Shown: positions 1 to 6,340 of the stretch, in pieces | Numbering within the stretch: the stretch's first letter is position 1 | How the letters are laid out: each line of letters begins with the position of its first letter | Translations under genes and position numbers: made by a program | Assembly (NCBI GenBank): GCA_016844565.1 | Contig: JAENJB010000072.1 | Span: forward strand, 1 to 6,507 | Source of the DNA: Dehalococcoidia bacterium | Lineage (GTDB): Bacteria; Chloroflexota; Dehalococcoidia; JAENJB01 | Reading direction: 5' to 3' | Length of the DNA: 6,507 bases | The notes under the pieces: model-generated | Told to the model about the DNA's origin: nothing | The model's input: only the letters and a program-made list of their open reading frames with translations | Databases searched by the model: none

Positions 1-1041
1 GTAGCCCCGCGCCTTCATCAGCTCGGCGTTGAGGATGGCCGCGCCGGCGGCGCCCCGGATGGTGTTGTGTCCCATGACGACGAACTTGTAGTCCAGCACG
101 GGACAGGGCCGCAGCCTTCCCACGCTCACCGTCATACCCTTGCCCAAGTCGCGGTCCAGCCGGGGCTGCGGACGGTCGGTCTCCGGCCTGAGGATGAGCG
201 GTGGCGAAGGGGCCGTAGGCAGGCCCAGTCCTTTCAGGGGATTGAACTCCTCGATGGCCCTCGCCAGGTCGTCGCGGCTCACCTTCTGGTCCAGCTTGAC
301 GGAGACGCACTCGGTATGGCCGTCGGTGACATTCACCCGGTTGCACTGGGCGCTCACGCCTATTGCGGCGGGCTCCACCTTTCCGTCCTTAATCTGGCCG
401 AGGAGCTTCAGCGTCTCGCTCTCCACCTTGTCCTCTTCTCCGCCGATGTACGGGATGACGTTGTCCACGCTGTCCAGCGAGGCTACGCCGGGATATCCGG
501 CGCCGGAGAGGGCCTGCATCGAGGTCATCATCACGGTGCGCAGACCGAACCTGGCGAGCGGCTTGAGCGCCAGGGTGAGCATAATGGTGGTGCAGTTGGG
601 GTCGGTGACGATAAAGCCCTTCCAGCCGCGGTTCTTCTTCTGCTGCGGGATCAAACCCAGGTGGTCGGCGTTAACCTCCGGGATGATGAGGGGGACGTCG
701 GGCTCCATGCGGTAGTTGCGGGCGTTGCTGGAGACAACGTATCCTGCTTTAGCGAAGGCCATCTCGATGGGCCCGGCGACGTCGGCGTCCAGGGCGGAGA
801 AGACCATCTGGCAGTCCAGCCCGGGGGCGCATTCCTTCACCGTCAGGCGCGCCATGGCCTCAGGAATAGGAGTAGTGAGCTTCCACCGGCCCTGCATGGC
901 CCCTGCATAGGTCTTGCCGCTGGACCGCTCTGAGGCGGCCAGCTCGGTGACAATGAACCAGGGATGCCGGTCGAGCAACTGGACCAGCCGCTGGCCCACC
1001 ATGCCGGTGGCGCCCAGCACGCCTACCTTGATCGGGCTCAT
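1..1041 (-). CDS. asd: Aspartate-semialdehyde dehydrogenase, archaeal/fungal type (3' end cut by window edge)
   Basis: This enzyme reduces L-aspartyl-4-phosphate to aspartate-4-semialdehyde with NADPH, the branch-point step to lysine/diaminopimelate, threonine and methionine; it is cytoplasmic. I translated the minus strand from ATG 1041-1039 and found 347 uninterrupted codons to the window edge. The N-terminus MSPIKVGVLGATGMVGQRLV contains the GxxGxxG nucleotide-binding loop (about residues 10-16). The active-site segment is TDPNCTTIML, with the catalytic Cys at residue 150. QALSGAGYPGVASLD (176-190) and RVNVTDGHTE (235-244) follow, the latter carrying the catalytic His241. The C-terminal segment NTIRGAAGAAILNAELMKARGY is typical of the family's end, so probably only a few residues and the stop are missing. 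The QALSGAGYPGVASLD and DNVIPYIGGEE segments fit the archaeal/fungal subfamily better than the classical proteobacterial one. AAAGGA (1051-1056, minus strand) is a good ribosome site 9 nt before the ATG. The gene is divergent from tldD. Confidence 0.96.
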   Translation of the reverse strand, partial: MSPIKVGVLGATGMVGQRLVQLLDRHPWFIVTELAASERSSGKTYAGAMQGRWKLTTPIPEAMARLTVKECAPGLDCQMVFSALDADVAGPIEMAFAKAGYVVSSNARNYRMEPDVPLIIPEVNADHLGLIPQQKKNRGWKGFIVTDPNCTTIMLTLALKPLARFGLRTVMMTSMQALSGAGYPGVASLDSVDNVIPYIGGEEDKVESETLKLLGQIKDGKVEPAAIGVSAQCNRVNVTDGHTECVSVKLDQKVSRDDLARAIEEFNPLKGLGLPTAPSPPLILRPETDRPQPRLDRDLGKGMTVSVGRLRPCPVLDYKFVVMGHNTIRGAAGAAILNAELMKARGY

Positions 1042-1079
1042 CTTATGTTTTCCTTTCAGCCCCATCTGACGGGAGAACT

Positions 1080-1108
1080 ATTATATCAATACGAATCCCG
1101 GCTCTCAA
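1080..1108 (-). promoter_or_regulatory. Sigma70-type promoter for asd
   Basis: Read on the minus strand, TTGAGA (1108-1103) is separated by exactly 17 bases from TATAAT (1085-1080). This is a perfect -10 and a five-of-six -35 at the optimal spacing. Transcription would start near 1073, leaving a 5' leader of about 32 nt that contains the AAAGGA ribosome site before the asd ATG at 1041. No operator or attenuator-like leader is seen in this short leader. The motif match is direct; promoter activity is inferred. Confidence 0.8.
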
Positions 1109-1128
1109 TGGCCCTCACCCCCACCGCC

Positions 1129-1156
1129 GAGATTGCTTCTCTTCGCTCGCAATGAC
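1129..1156 (-). repeat. 28-bp dispersed repeat, copy 1 (inverted relative to copy 2)
   Basis: Read on the minus strand this begins gtcattgcgagcgaag and ends gaagcaatctc. It matches 6269-6296 on the plus strand at 27 of 28 bases; the single difference is an A here versus a C there, between the two parts. Its ends attgc/gcaat are complementary, so it can form a short stem. It sits in the divergent intergenic region, about 20 bp upstream of the asd -35 box and just upstream of the candidate tldD promoter. From memory, this kind of cattgcgag...gcaatc element is a common dispersed repeat in several bacterial genomes; its copy number here cannot be judged from one window. Confidence 0.85.
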
Positions 1157-1164
1157 AGAAGTGG

Positions 1165-1193
1165 TTGATTTTTCTCTGTTCGGGGGCTAAACT
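1165..1193 (+). promoter_or_regulatory. Candidate promoter for the tldD operon
   Basis: TTGATT (1165-1170) and TAAACT (1188-1193) are spaced by 17 bases, each matching the sigma70 consensus at four of six positions. The predicted transcription start is near 1200. That would make the ATG at 1204 almost leaderless, while the ATG at 1228 would have a leader of roughly 28 nt. This is weaker than the asd promoter on the other strand, and other placements are possible (for example TAGATT at 1195-1200 as -10). Confidence 0.4.
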
Positions 1194-1203
1194 GTAGATT
1201 AAG

Positions 1204-2586
1204 ATGGCAACACTAGAGAGCGGCGCTATGCGTCAGGAAATGGAAGAGGCCCTGCGGGGTAACAACGCCGATTACCTTGATCTGCGCATCGAGAAGAGGA
1301 ACACCAGCCACGTTGTGTACCGCGGCAAGGAGATGGAGGATATCGGCCGCGCCGGCAGCCAGGGAGGCAGCGTTCGTGCGCTGGTGAAGGGCGGCTGGGG
1401 CTTTGTCAGCTTCGATGACCTCTCCAGGCTGCGCGATAAGGTGAAGCTGGCTATCGCGCAGGCTCGCATGGCGGGGAATGAGAAGAGCCAGATAGCCACA
1501 CTCCCGCCGGCGGTCCACCTTTTCGATGGCGACGGTGGGGCCGGCTACAGGGCCGTTCCGCTGGCCCGCAAGAAGGCGCTGGTGGAGGAGTACAACCAGC
1601 TCCTCTGGTCGGTGCCCCGCATCCAGACCTCCAACATCGGCTACGGAGATGTGTATAAGAGGGTGGTCTTCGCCAACTCCGAGGGCAGCTACATCGAGCA
1701 GGAGCGTACCGACTTCGTGCTGCGCCTGGCGGCCATCGCCCGCGACGGCGCTGACGTCCAGCAGGCGCACCTGAGCGTGGGGAGCCTGGGGAATTTCAAC
1801 GCCGTGACCGGCCTGCACCGGCAGGTGAAGGAGATGGCGGAGCGGGCGGTGCAGTTGCTTTCGGCGCCGAAGGTAACCGGAGGGGAATTTCCCGTCGTCC
1901 TCGACCCGGTGCTTGGTGGCGTCTTCACTCACGAAGCCTTCGGCCACCTCTCCGAGTCGGATTTTGTCTATGAGAATGATGCCGTGCGCGAGATTATGGT
2001 GCTGGGCAAGAAGTTCGGTCAGCCCCACCTGAACATCGTGGACGGCGCGGCCGTTCCGGGTCTGCGGGGCAGCTATAAGTATGACGACGAAGGGGTGCCG
2101 GCCACGAAGAGCTACCTCATTCGCGATGGCATACTGGTGGGCCGGCTCCATTCGCGGGAGACGGCGGCCAAGATGGGGGAGAGTCCCACGGGCAACGCAC
2201 GGGCCCTGGATTATCACTTCCCTCCCATAGTGCGCATGACCAATACCTTCATCGAGCCCGGCAAGGTCTCTTTCCAGGATATGGTCGGTGAGATCAAGGA
2301 AGGAATCTACGCCCGCAACTGGTACGGGGGCACCACCAGCATGGAGATGTTCACCTTCTCCGCAGGAGAGGCCTATATGATTCGGAACGGCAAGATAGCC
2401 GAGATGGTGCGGCCGGTGGTGCTCACCGGGAACGTTTTCACCACCCTCGGCCTCATAGATGCCATCGGCAACGACCTGGACATGAACCAGGGGGGTGGAT
2501 GTGGCAAGGGGGCGCAGTCGCCGCTTCCCGTATCGAACGGCAGCCCGCACATCAGGATCAGTCGCTGTCTGGTGGGAGGCAGATAG
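1204..2586 (+). CDS. tldD: TldD family zinc metallopeptidase, catalytic subunit
   Basis: TldD is the metal-binding subunit of the cytoplasmic TldD/TldE protease (PmbA/TldD, peptidase family U62). In E. coli it trims the microcin B17 leader and degrades the CcdA antitoxin by digesting unfolded peptides. Here the 460-aa protein has HEAFGHLSESD (His243, Glu244, His248), the family's HExxxH zinc/catalytic motif. It also has GGGCGKGAQSPLPVSNGSPH near the C-terminus, with Cys433 in the position of the third zinc ligand of E. coli TldD. DDEGVPATKSYLIRDG (294-309) is a conserved core segment. The length is normal, and nothing suggests decay. The start is uncertain: ATG 1204 lacks a clear ribosome site, whereas ATG 1228 (residue 9, MRQEMEEAL) has GAGAG 7 nt upstream and better suits the candidate promoter. 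The stop TAG directly abuts the tldE start, so the two genes are surely cotranscribed. Its natural substrate cannot be told from the window. Confidence 0.95.
   Translation: MATLESGAMRQEMEEALRGNNADYLDLRIEKRNTSHVVYRGKEMEDIGRAGSQGGSVRALVKGGWGFVSFDDLSRLRDKVKLAIAQARMAGNEKSQIATLPPAVHLFDGDGGAGYRAVPLARKKALVEEYNQLLWSVPRIQTSNIGYGDVYKRVVFANSEGSYIEQERTDFVLRLAAIARDGADVQQAHLSVGSLGNFNAVTGLHRQVKEMAERAVQLLSAPKVTGGEFPVVLDPVLGGVFTHEAFGHLSESDFVYENDAVREIMVLGKKFGQPHLNIVDGAAVPGLRGSYKYDDEGVPATKSYLIRDGILVGRLHSRETAAKMGESPTGNARALDYHFPPIVRMTNTFIEPGKVSFQDMVGEIKEGIYARNWYGGTTSMEMFTFSAGEAYMIRNGKIAEMVRPVVLTGNVFTTLGLIDAIGNDLDMNQGGGCGKGAQSPLPVSNGSPHIRISRCLVGGR
2574..2579 (+). promoter_or_regulatory. Ribosome binding site of tldE that fixes its GTG start
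   Basis: GGGAGG lies 7 nt before the GTG at 2587, inside the last codons of tldD. The strong match and good spacing support a GTG start directly after the tldD TAG, and suggest translational coupling of the two subunits. Confidence 0.75.
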
Positions 2587-3909
2587 GTGACAGGTTCCGA
2601 GTCCATCGGAATAATTCTGGGGCAGGCGCAGAAAGTGGCTGCCGAAGCCGAGGTTTTCCAGATGCGGACGGAGGAGACGCCGGTCCGCTTTGAAACCAAC
2701 CGTCTCAAGCAGGTGATGAGCCGTCAGGGTGTAGTCACGGCGCTGAGGCTGGTCAAGGACGGACGGACCGGTTTCGCCACCATCTCCGGTCAGGATGGCG
2801 CCGGCGAGATTGTGGCCATGGCCCTGGAGACCGCTCCATTCGGCGCTCCGGCCAAGTTCACGCTGCCCGCCCGCATGGAGTATACGGGGGTGGAGGTCCT
2901 CGACCCGGGGGTGGAGAAGGTGTCCGTTGAGGAGATGATGGGGCTGGGCCAGGGCCTGATAGATAGATTAAAGGCTCATACGCCTGAGATTGTGTGTGAA
3001 GGCGCTGTCGCCAAGGTCGTGGCCGAGGTCCGCCTGGTGAACTCGCGGGGCGGCGCGGTCAGTTTCCGCAAGAGCCTGTTTGTGCTGAGCATGGAGGGGA
3101 TGGTCACCCGGGACACCGATATGCTCTTCGTCGGCGATAGCGAGGCTTCCTGCCGTCCTATCAGAGACAACGAGACCGTCGCCCGCTCTATTATTGACCA
3201 GTTGGAACACGCCCGGAGAAGGGCTTCGGTGTCCAGCGGGCGTCTGCCGGTTATCTTCACCCCCAGGTGCGTGGCCGGGGCCCTGATGATGCCTCTGTCC
3301 ATGGGTTTCAATGGCAAGATTGTGATGCAGGGGGCATCGCCGCTGGGGAAAAAGCTGGGGGAGAAGGTCTTCTCGGACCAGTTCTCGCTTTACGAAGACG
3401 CCACCATACCCTTTGCGGCCAGGAGCCGTCCTTGCGACGATGAGGGCGTTCCGAGCCAGCGGAATGTGCTGATAGACAGGGGTGTGGTGGGCTGCTTCCT
3501 CTACGACCTCCAGACGGCTGCCCTGGCGGGGACGAGGAGCACGGGCAACGGCAGCCGTGCTACAGGCGGCCTGCCGGTAACTCAGCCCAGTTCCCTGGTC
3601 ATCGGCGAGGGGAAGACGAGCTTTGAGGATATGGTGAAGGATATGAGGGAGGGTCTCATCGTCGAGGAGTTGATGGGAGCTGAGCAGGGCAATGTTCTGG
3701 GAGGGGACTTCAGCGGTAACGTGCTGTTGGGCTACAAAGTCGAAGGCGGTGAGATAGCCGGCAGGGTGAAGGACACCATGGTGTCCGGCAATATCTACGA
3801 AGCCTTGAGGGATATCGTTGCGGTGGGCCAGAGGTCGAGGTGGGTCGGCGGCATGTTGAAGACGCCGCCTCTTTATCTTCCCCGTCTGTCCGTAGTCAGC
3901 AAGGGGTAA
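2587..3909 (+). CDS. tldE: TldE/PmbA family protein, non-metal partner of TldD
   Basis: TldE (PmbA) is the homologous second subunit of the TldD/TldE peptidase; it shapes the substrate channel but carries no catalytic metal in characterised members. This 440-aa protein shows the N-terminal pattern FETNRLKQVMSRQGVVTALRLVKDGRTGF (about 35-63). The central region GALMMPLSMGFNGKIVMQGA (231-250) stands where TldD has its HExxxH motif, and no such motif is present. CDDEGVPSQRNVLIDRGVVG (283-302) parallels DDEGVPATKSYLIRDG of TldD, showing the shared ancestry of the two subunits. The C-terminal GDFSGNVLLGYKVEGGEIAG and MVSGNIYEAL segments are typical of the family. Translation starts at GTG with a GGGAGG ribosome site, zero bases after the tldD stop, and the stop is 8 bases before the next gene. 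No truncation is seen. The assignment is firm at family level; heterodimer formation with the upstream TldD is inferred from E. coli. Confidence 0.94.
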   Translation: MTGSESIGIILGQAQKVAAEAEVFQMRTEETPVRFETNRLKQVMSRQGVVTALRLVKDGRTGFATISGQDGAGEIVAMALETAPFGAPAKFTLPARMEYTGVEVLDPGVEKVSVEEMMGLGQGLIDRLKAHTPEIVCEGAVAKVVAEVRLVNSRGGAVSFRKSLFVLSMEGMVTRDTDMLFVGDSEASCRPIRDNETVARSIIDQLEHARRRASVSSGRLPVIFTPRCVAGALMMPLSMGFNGKIVMQGASPLGKKLGEKVFSDQFSLYEDATIPFAARSRPCDDEGVPSQRNVLIDRGVVGCFLYDLQTAALAGTRSTGNGSRATGGLPVTQPSSLVIGEGKTSFEDMVKDMREGLIVEELMGAEQGNVLGGDFSGNVLLGYKVEGGEIAGRVKDTMVSGNIYEALRDIVAVGQRSRWVGGMLKTPPLYLPRLSVVSKG

Positions 3910-3917
3910 CCGGCGAA

Positions 3918-4754
3918 ATGGCGAAGATGCTCTCTCGCGTGCTCCGAGGGTGGCGCTGGAGGAGGACTAAGGACAGTGTCAGCTTCTCCAGCTTCCCCGT
4001 GTTGAGGAATCCCATCATGTTCGCTGCCTGGCCAGGGGTCGGTGATGTCGCTCTCATCGTGGCCCGTTACCTGCGTGACAAGTTGCAGGCTGAGGAGTTC
4101 GGCGAGCTTGAAGCCTTCCGCTTCTTCGAGCCCGGGGGGGTGCTGGTGAGGGACAACATCGTGGAGACACCCCACTTTCCCAGCAGCAAGTTCTACTTCT
4201 GGCGCAATCCCTCAGGCAACGAGGACCTTATTCTGTTCATGGGCGATGAGCAGCCGCCTGCGAAGGCTTATGAACTGGCTGGCTGCCTGTTGAATGTCGC
4301 CCGCCGCTTCAAGGTGAAGAGGGTCTATACCTGCGCCGCCGCCCTGGCCCGCATCCATCACATGGAGAAGCCGAAGGTGTGGCTGGTGGCCACCAGGCAG
4401 GAACTCCTCGATGTGGCAGGCAAATATAACCTGACCATGGGGGGCAACTTCCAGATTGCCGGCTTGAACGGCCTTCTACTGGGAGCGGCGAAGGAAAAAG
4501 GTTTCAATGCCCTCTGTCTCCTCGGGGAGGTGCCGTCATATGCGACGCGCGTGTCTCATCCGAAGGCCGCACTGGCGGTGCTTGAGGTGTTGACCCAGAT
4601 GCTTGCTATTCAGGTAGATATGACGGAACTCAAAGACTGGGCGGAAAAGGCTCAGGAGGAAATGAAGAAGTTGGCGTCGGAAGCCATGGGAGAGTTCATT
4701 CAGCATTTCACCCAGCCGCTCTGGGAACAGAACCCGCACGGCCAGGAAGAGTGA
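3918..4754 (+). CDS. PAC2 family protein (proteasome assembly chaperone-like)
   Basis: The PAC2 family includes eukaryotic and archaeal proteasome assembly chaperones; the role of bacterial members is not established. With the start at ATG 3918 the protein has 278 residues. The fold begins at VLRNPIMFAAWPGVGDVALI (28-47), the usual glycine-rich opening of PAC2 proteins. It continues with LILFMGDEQPPAKAYELAG (104-122), the conserved GLNGLLLGAAKEKGF (182-196) and LLGEVPSYATRVSHPKAALA (201-220). A charged, probably coiled-coil helix, MTELKDWAEKAQEEMKKLAS (235-254), closes the chain. The first 20 residues are basic (RGWRWRRTK) and outside the domain. The frame is open back to a GTG at 3840, but that start would overlap tldE by 70 bases. 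ATG 3918 follows the tldE stop by 8 bases and has AAGGGG (3901-3906) upstream, at a somewhat long 11-nt spacing. ATG 3927 is an alternative. No proteasome genes are visible, so its partner may be TldD/TldE or the HEAT protein; that is speculation. Confidence 0.88.
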   Translation: MAKMLSRVLRGWRWRRTKDSVSFSSFPVLRNPIMFAAWPGVGDVALIVARYLRDKLQAEEFGELEAFRFFEPGGVLVRDNIVETPHFPSSKFYFWRNPSGNEDLILFMGDEQPPAKAYELAGCLLNVARRFKVKRVYTCAAALARIHHMEKPKVWLVATRQELLDVAGKYNLTMGGNFQIAGLNGLLLGAAKEKGFNALCLLGEVPSYATRVSHPKAALAVLEVLTQMLAIQVDMTELKDWAEKAQEEMKKLASEAMGEFIQHFTQPLWEQNPHGQEE

Positions 4755-4760
4755 GGTAGC

Positions 4761-5690
4761 ATGGAGCCCTCCTCTTTTGATGCAAGCCTTGCCTGGATCC
4801 GGAAGGGCAGCGAAGCCCCACGCTACGCACAGCTGGTCCCCTTCTCCGATATGAGTCCCGAAGAGCTGACGCGTTTCAAAGAGGTCTGGGGCGGGATGGA
4901 TGCTGAACGTCAGTATAAGCTGCTGAGCCGGATGGTCGCCCTGGCCGAGGAGAAGGTCGATGTCAACTTCGACAGGGTCATGGAGCTCTGCCTCAGCTCT
5001 CCGGATGACAGGCTGAAAATCAAGGCCATCGAAGGCCTCTGGGAGGACCGGGAGGTATCCCATCTCTCTCGTTTGATGGAGTTGCTGCGCCGGGACAGCT
5101 CGGAAGAGGTCCGCGCTGCGGCGGCCATAGCTTTGGGCCACTTTGCCATGCTGGCAGAGCGTGAGGAGCTTCGTCCTGCTCACGGTGAGGCGGTGAGCCA
5201 TGCCCTGCTCGCCGCGTTCAGTGACCGGCGGGAGCACCTGGAGGTGCGGTGCCGGGCGCTGGAGGCGATCGCTCCCATGAGTTCGCCCGAGGTGGTAAAG
5301 ATAATCCACGAGGCCCACCGCTCCGGAAATGGCAAACTTAAAGCGAGCGCCATCTATGCGATGGGACAGAACTGCGATCCGGTCTGGCTGCCTTTGCTGA
5401 GGGAGGAGTTGAAGAGCCCAGACCCGGAGATACGCTTTGAGGCGGCGGGAGCTTGCGGGGAGTGCGGTGATGAAGAAGTAGTGCCGTTCCTGGTCCCCCT
5501 CCTTAATGATAGCGACATTCAGGTGCGGCTGGCGGCGATAGAGTCACTGGGCCGGATAGGCGGAACGCGCGCCAGAGCGGCTTTGCGGCGTTGTTCTAAA
5601 GATGAAGATAGTGACATCTGCCAGGCGGCCGCGGACGCACTGGAGGAGATGAAGGCCGCCGAGGGCGGATTCCTTCTTGACCAGAACTAG
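4761..5690 (+). CDS. HEAT-repeat protein
   Basis: HEAT repeats are paired antiparallel helices stacked into a solenoid that binds other proteins; no enzymatic activity is implied. The 309-aa protein has a helical N-terminal part (about 1-80) without obvious repeats. About six or seven repeat units then run from residue 82 to 297. The clearest ones contain SSEEVRAAAAIALGHFA (113-129), HLEVRCRALEAIAPM (159-173), GKLKASAIYAMGQ (191-203), DPEIRFEAAGACGECGDEEV (221-240) and SDIQVRLAAIESLGRIGG (251-268). The recurrent D/E-x-VR-x-A-A-x-x-LG pattern is that of HEAT/PBS-lyase-like repeats. There is no signal peptide or membrane segment, so it should be cytoplasmic. The start ATG is 6 bases after the PAC2 stop; a GAGG overlapping that stop (4753-4756) lies only 4 nt away, and AGGA (4744-4747) lies 13 nt away. 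A phycobilin lyase role is unlikely, given the absence of phycobiliprotein genes. The specific function is unknown. Confidence 0.88.
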   Translation: MEPSSFDASLAWIRKGSEAPRYAQLVPFSDMSPEELTRFKEVWGGMDAERQYKLLSRMVALAEEKVDVNFDRVMELCLSSPDDRLKIKAIEGLWEDREVSHLSRLMELLRRDSSEEVRAAAAIALGHFAMLAEREELRPAHGEAVSHALLAAFSDRREHLEVRCRALEAIAPMSSPEVVKIIHEAHRSGNGKLKASAIYAMGQNCDPVWLPLLREELKSPDPEIRFEAAGACGECGDEEVVPFLVPLLNDSDIQVRLAAIESLGRIGGTRARAALRRCSKDEDSDICQAAADALEEMKAAEGGFLLDQN

Positions 5691-5692
5691 TC

Positions 5693-5696
5693 GGAG
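5693..5696 (+). promoter_or_regulatory. Ribosome binding site of the GNAT gene (start ambiguity GTG/TTG)
   Basis: GGAG is 3 nt before GTG 5700 and 6 nt before the in-frame TTG 5703. The spacing favours TTG, giving MILEGNKVRLRP, one residue shorter. I kept GTG in the gene coordinates because it is the stronger initiation codon, but the choice is open. Confidence 0.45.
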
Positions 5697-5699
5697 ACT

Positions 5700-6308
5700 G
5701 TGTTGATACTGGAAGGCAACAAGGTGCGGCTCCGCCCCAAGAGGCTGAGTGACGCCCTGAACGATCACTTGTGGAGGGGAGACCCGGAGCTGGCAAAGCT
5801 TGATGCGGCGGTTCCGCTGGGACAGAGTTTTGCTTCCTACTTGCTGGACTATGCCGAAGAGCTTCGCTTGCCCGATTGCAACAACTTCCGCTTCGCCATC
5901 GAGACGGCGGAAGGCAGGCACATCGGCAACTGTTCCTACTACAACCTGGACCCGGGCCACAAAGAGGTGGAGATAGGCATCGTCATCGGGGACCGGGACT
6001 ATTGGAGCAAGGGTTACGGCACGGACTCCGTATCGACGCTGTTAGGGCATCTCTTCGAAGAGAAGGGGCTGGTAACGGTCTATCTGCGCAGCCTGGATTG
6101 GAACACCCGGGCCCACCGTTGCTTTGAGAAAGCCGGTTTCACACAGCATGACCGGAGCCAGAGCAACGGCCACTGTTTTTTTCTCTTCCGATGTAAGCGG
6201 GCTGAGTGGGAGGAGCTAAGGAAACCGGCTGAAGAGGCGTCACAGAGGGGCGAAGCCTCCGTTTCCCCGTCATTGCGAGCGAAGCGAAGCAATCTCAGCA
6301 CGCCCTAA
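5700..6308 (+). CDS. GNAT family N-acetyltransferase (RimJ/RimL-like), C-terminus extended by a repeat
   Basis: GNAT enzymes transfer acetyl from acetyl-CoA to amines, such as protein N-termini, amino acids or antibiotics. The opening MLILEGNKVRLRPKRLSDA is the usual first strand of the RimJ/RimL-like subgroup. EVEIGIVIGDRDYWSKGYGT (89-108) is motif A, with the Q/RxxGxG/A-type acetyl-CoA pyrophosphate loop represented by SKGYGT. VTVYLRSLDWNTRAHRCFEK (125-144) continues with AGF (145-147), the classic motif B. The domain ends near HCFFLFRCKRAEWEEL (158-173). Residues 176-202 look non-homologous, and residues 190-199 (PSLRAKRSNL) are encoded by the dispersed repeat at 6269-6296. The gene begins 9 bases after the HEAT-gene stop. 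The start is GTG 5700 or TTG 5703, the latter better spaced from GGAG. The substrate cannot be predicted. The seven-T run at 6176-6182 lies in frame and the protein continues sensibly across it, so no frameshift is seen. Confidence 0.9.
   Translation: MLILEGNKVRLRPKRLSDALNDHLWRGDPELAKLDAAVPLGQSFASYLLDYAEELRLPDCNNFRFAIETAEGRHIGNCSYYNLDPGHKEVEIGIVIGDRDYWSKGYGTDSVSTLLGHLFEEKGLVTVYLRSLDWNTRAHRCFEKAGFTQHDRSQSNGHCFFLFRCKRAEWEELRKPAEEASQRGEASVSPSLRAKRSNLSTP
6269..6296 (+). repeat. 28-bp dispersed repeat, copy 2 (inside the GNAT 3' end)
   Basis: This copy matches the reverse complement of 1129-1156 at 27 of 28 bases. It is translated in frame as the last residues but three of the acetyltransferase, so the repeat supplies coding sequence. 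The bases either side of the 28-bp block do not match copy 1, which defines the unit's limits within this window. The two copies are in inverted orientation about 5.1 kb apart and bracket the whole operon. Confidence 0.87.
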
Positions 6309-6340
6309 GCCGGATGGGGATTGCCATGAAAACGATTAGT

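Noticed and set aside
67..933. Long plus-strand open frame (288 codons) and a shorter one at 140-715
   Set aside because: Both lie opposite asd, whose minus-strand translation has clear catalytic motifs throughout. Their translations show no recognisable domain and reflect GC-rich codon structure.
1213..2550. Minus-strand open frame of 445 codons opposite tldD
   Set aside because: It mirrors almost the full length of tldD, which has its zinc motif and family motifs. The antisense product is His/Arg/Leu-rich without domain signals, typical of a shadow frame.
3840..3917. Upstream GTG start for the PAC2 gene
   Set aside because: It would overlap tldE by 70 bases and add residues (MGRRHVEDAASL...) unrelated to PAC2 proteins. 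ATG 3918 follows the tldE stop and is better placed.
4536..5318. Minus-strand open frame of 260 codons across the PAC2/HEAT junction
   Set aside because: It crosses two well-supported genes on the other strand and shows no recognisable domain or ribosome site.
4761..5690. HEAT protein as a phycobilin lyase subunit
   Set aside because: The repeats resemble PBS-lyase HEAT units, but that label is generic for this repeat type and nothing photosynthetic is in the window.
6176..6182. Run of seven T in the GNAT gene as a frameshift site or terminator
   Set aside because: The reading frame across it (HCFFLFRCKRAEWEEL) continues in the manner expected for this acetyltransferase subgroup, and no strong hairpin precedes the run.
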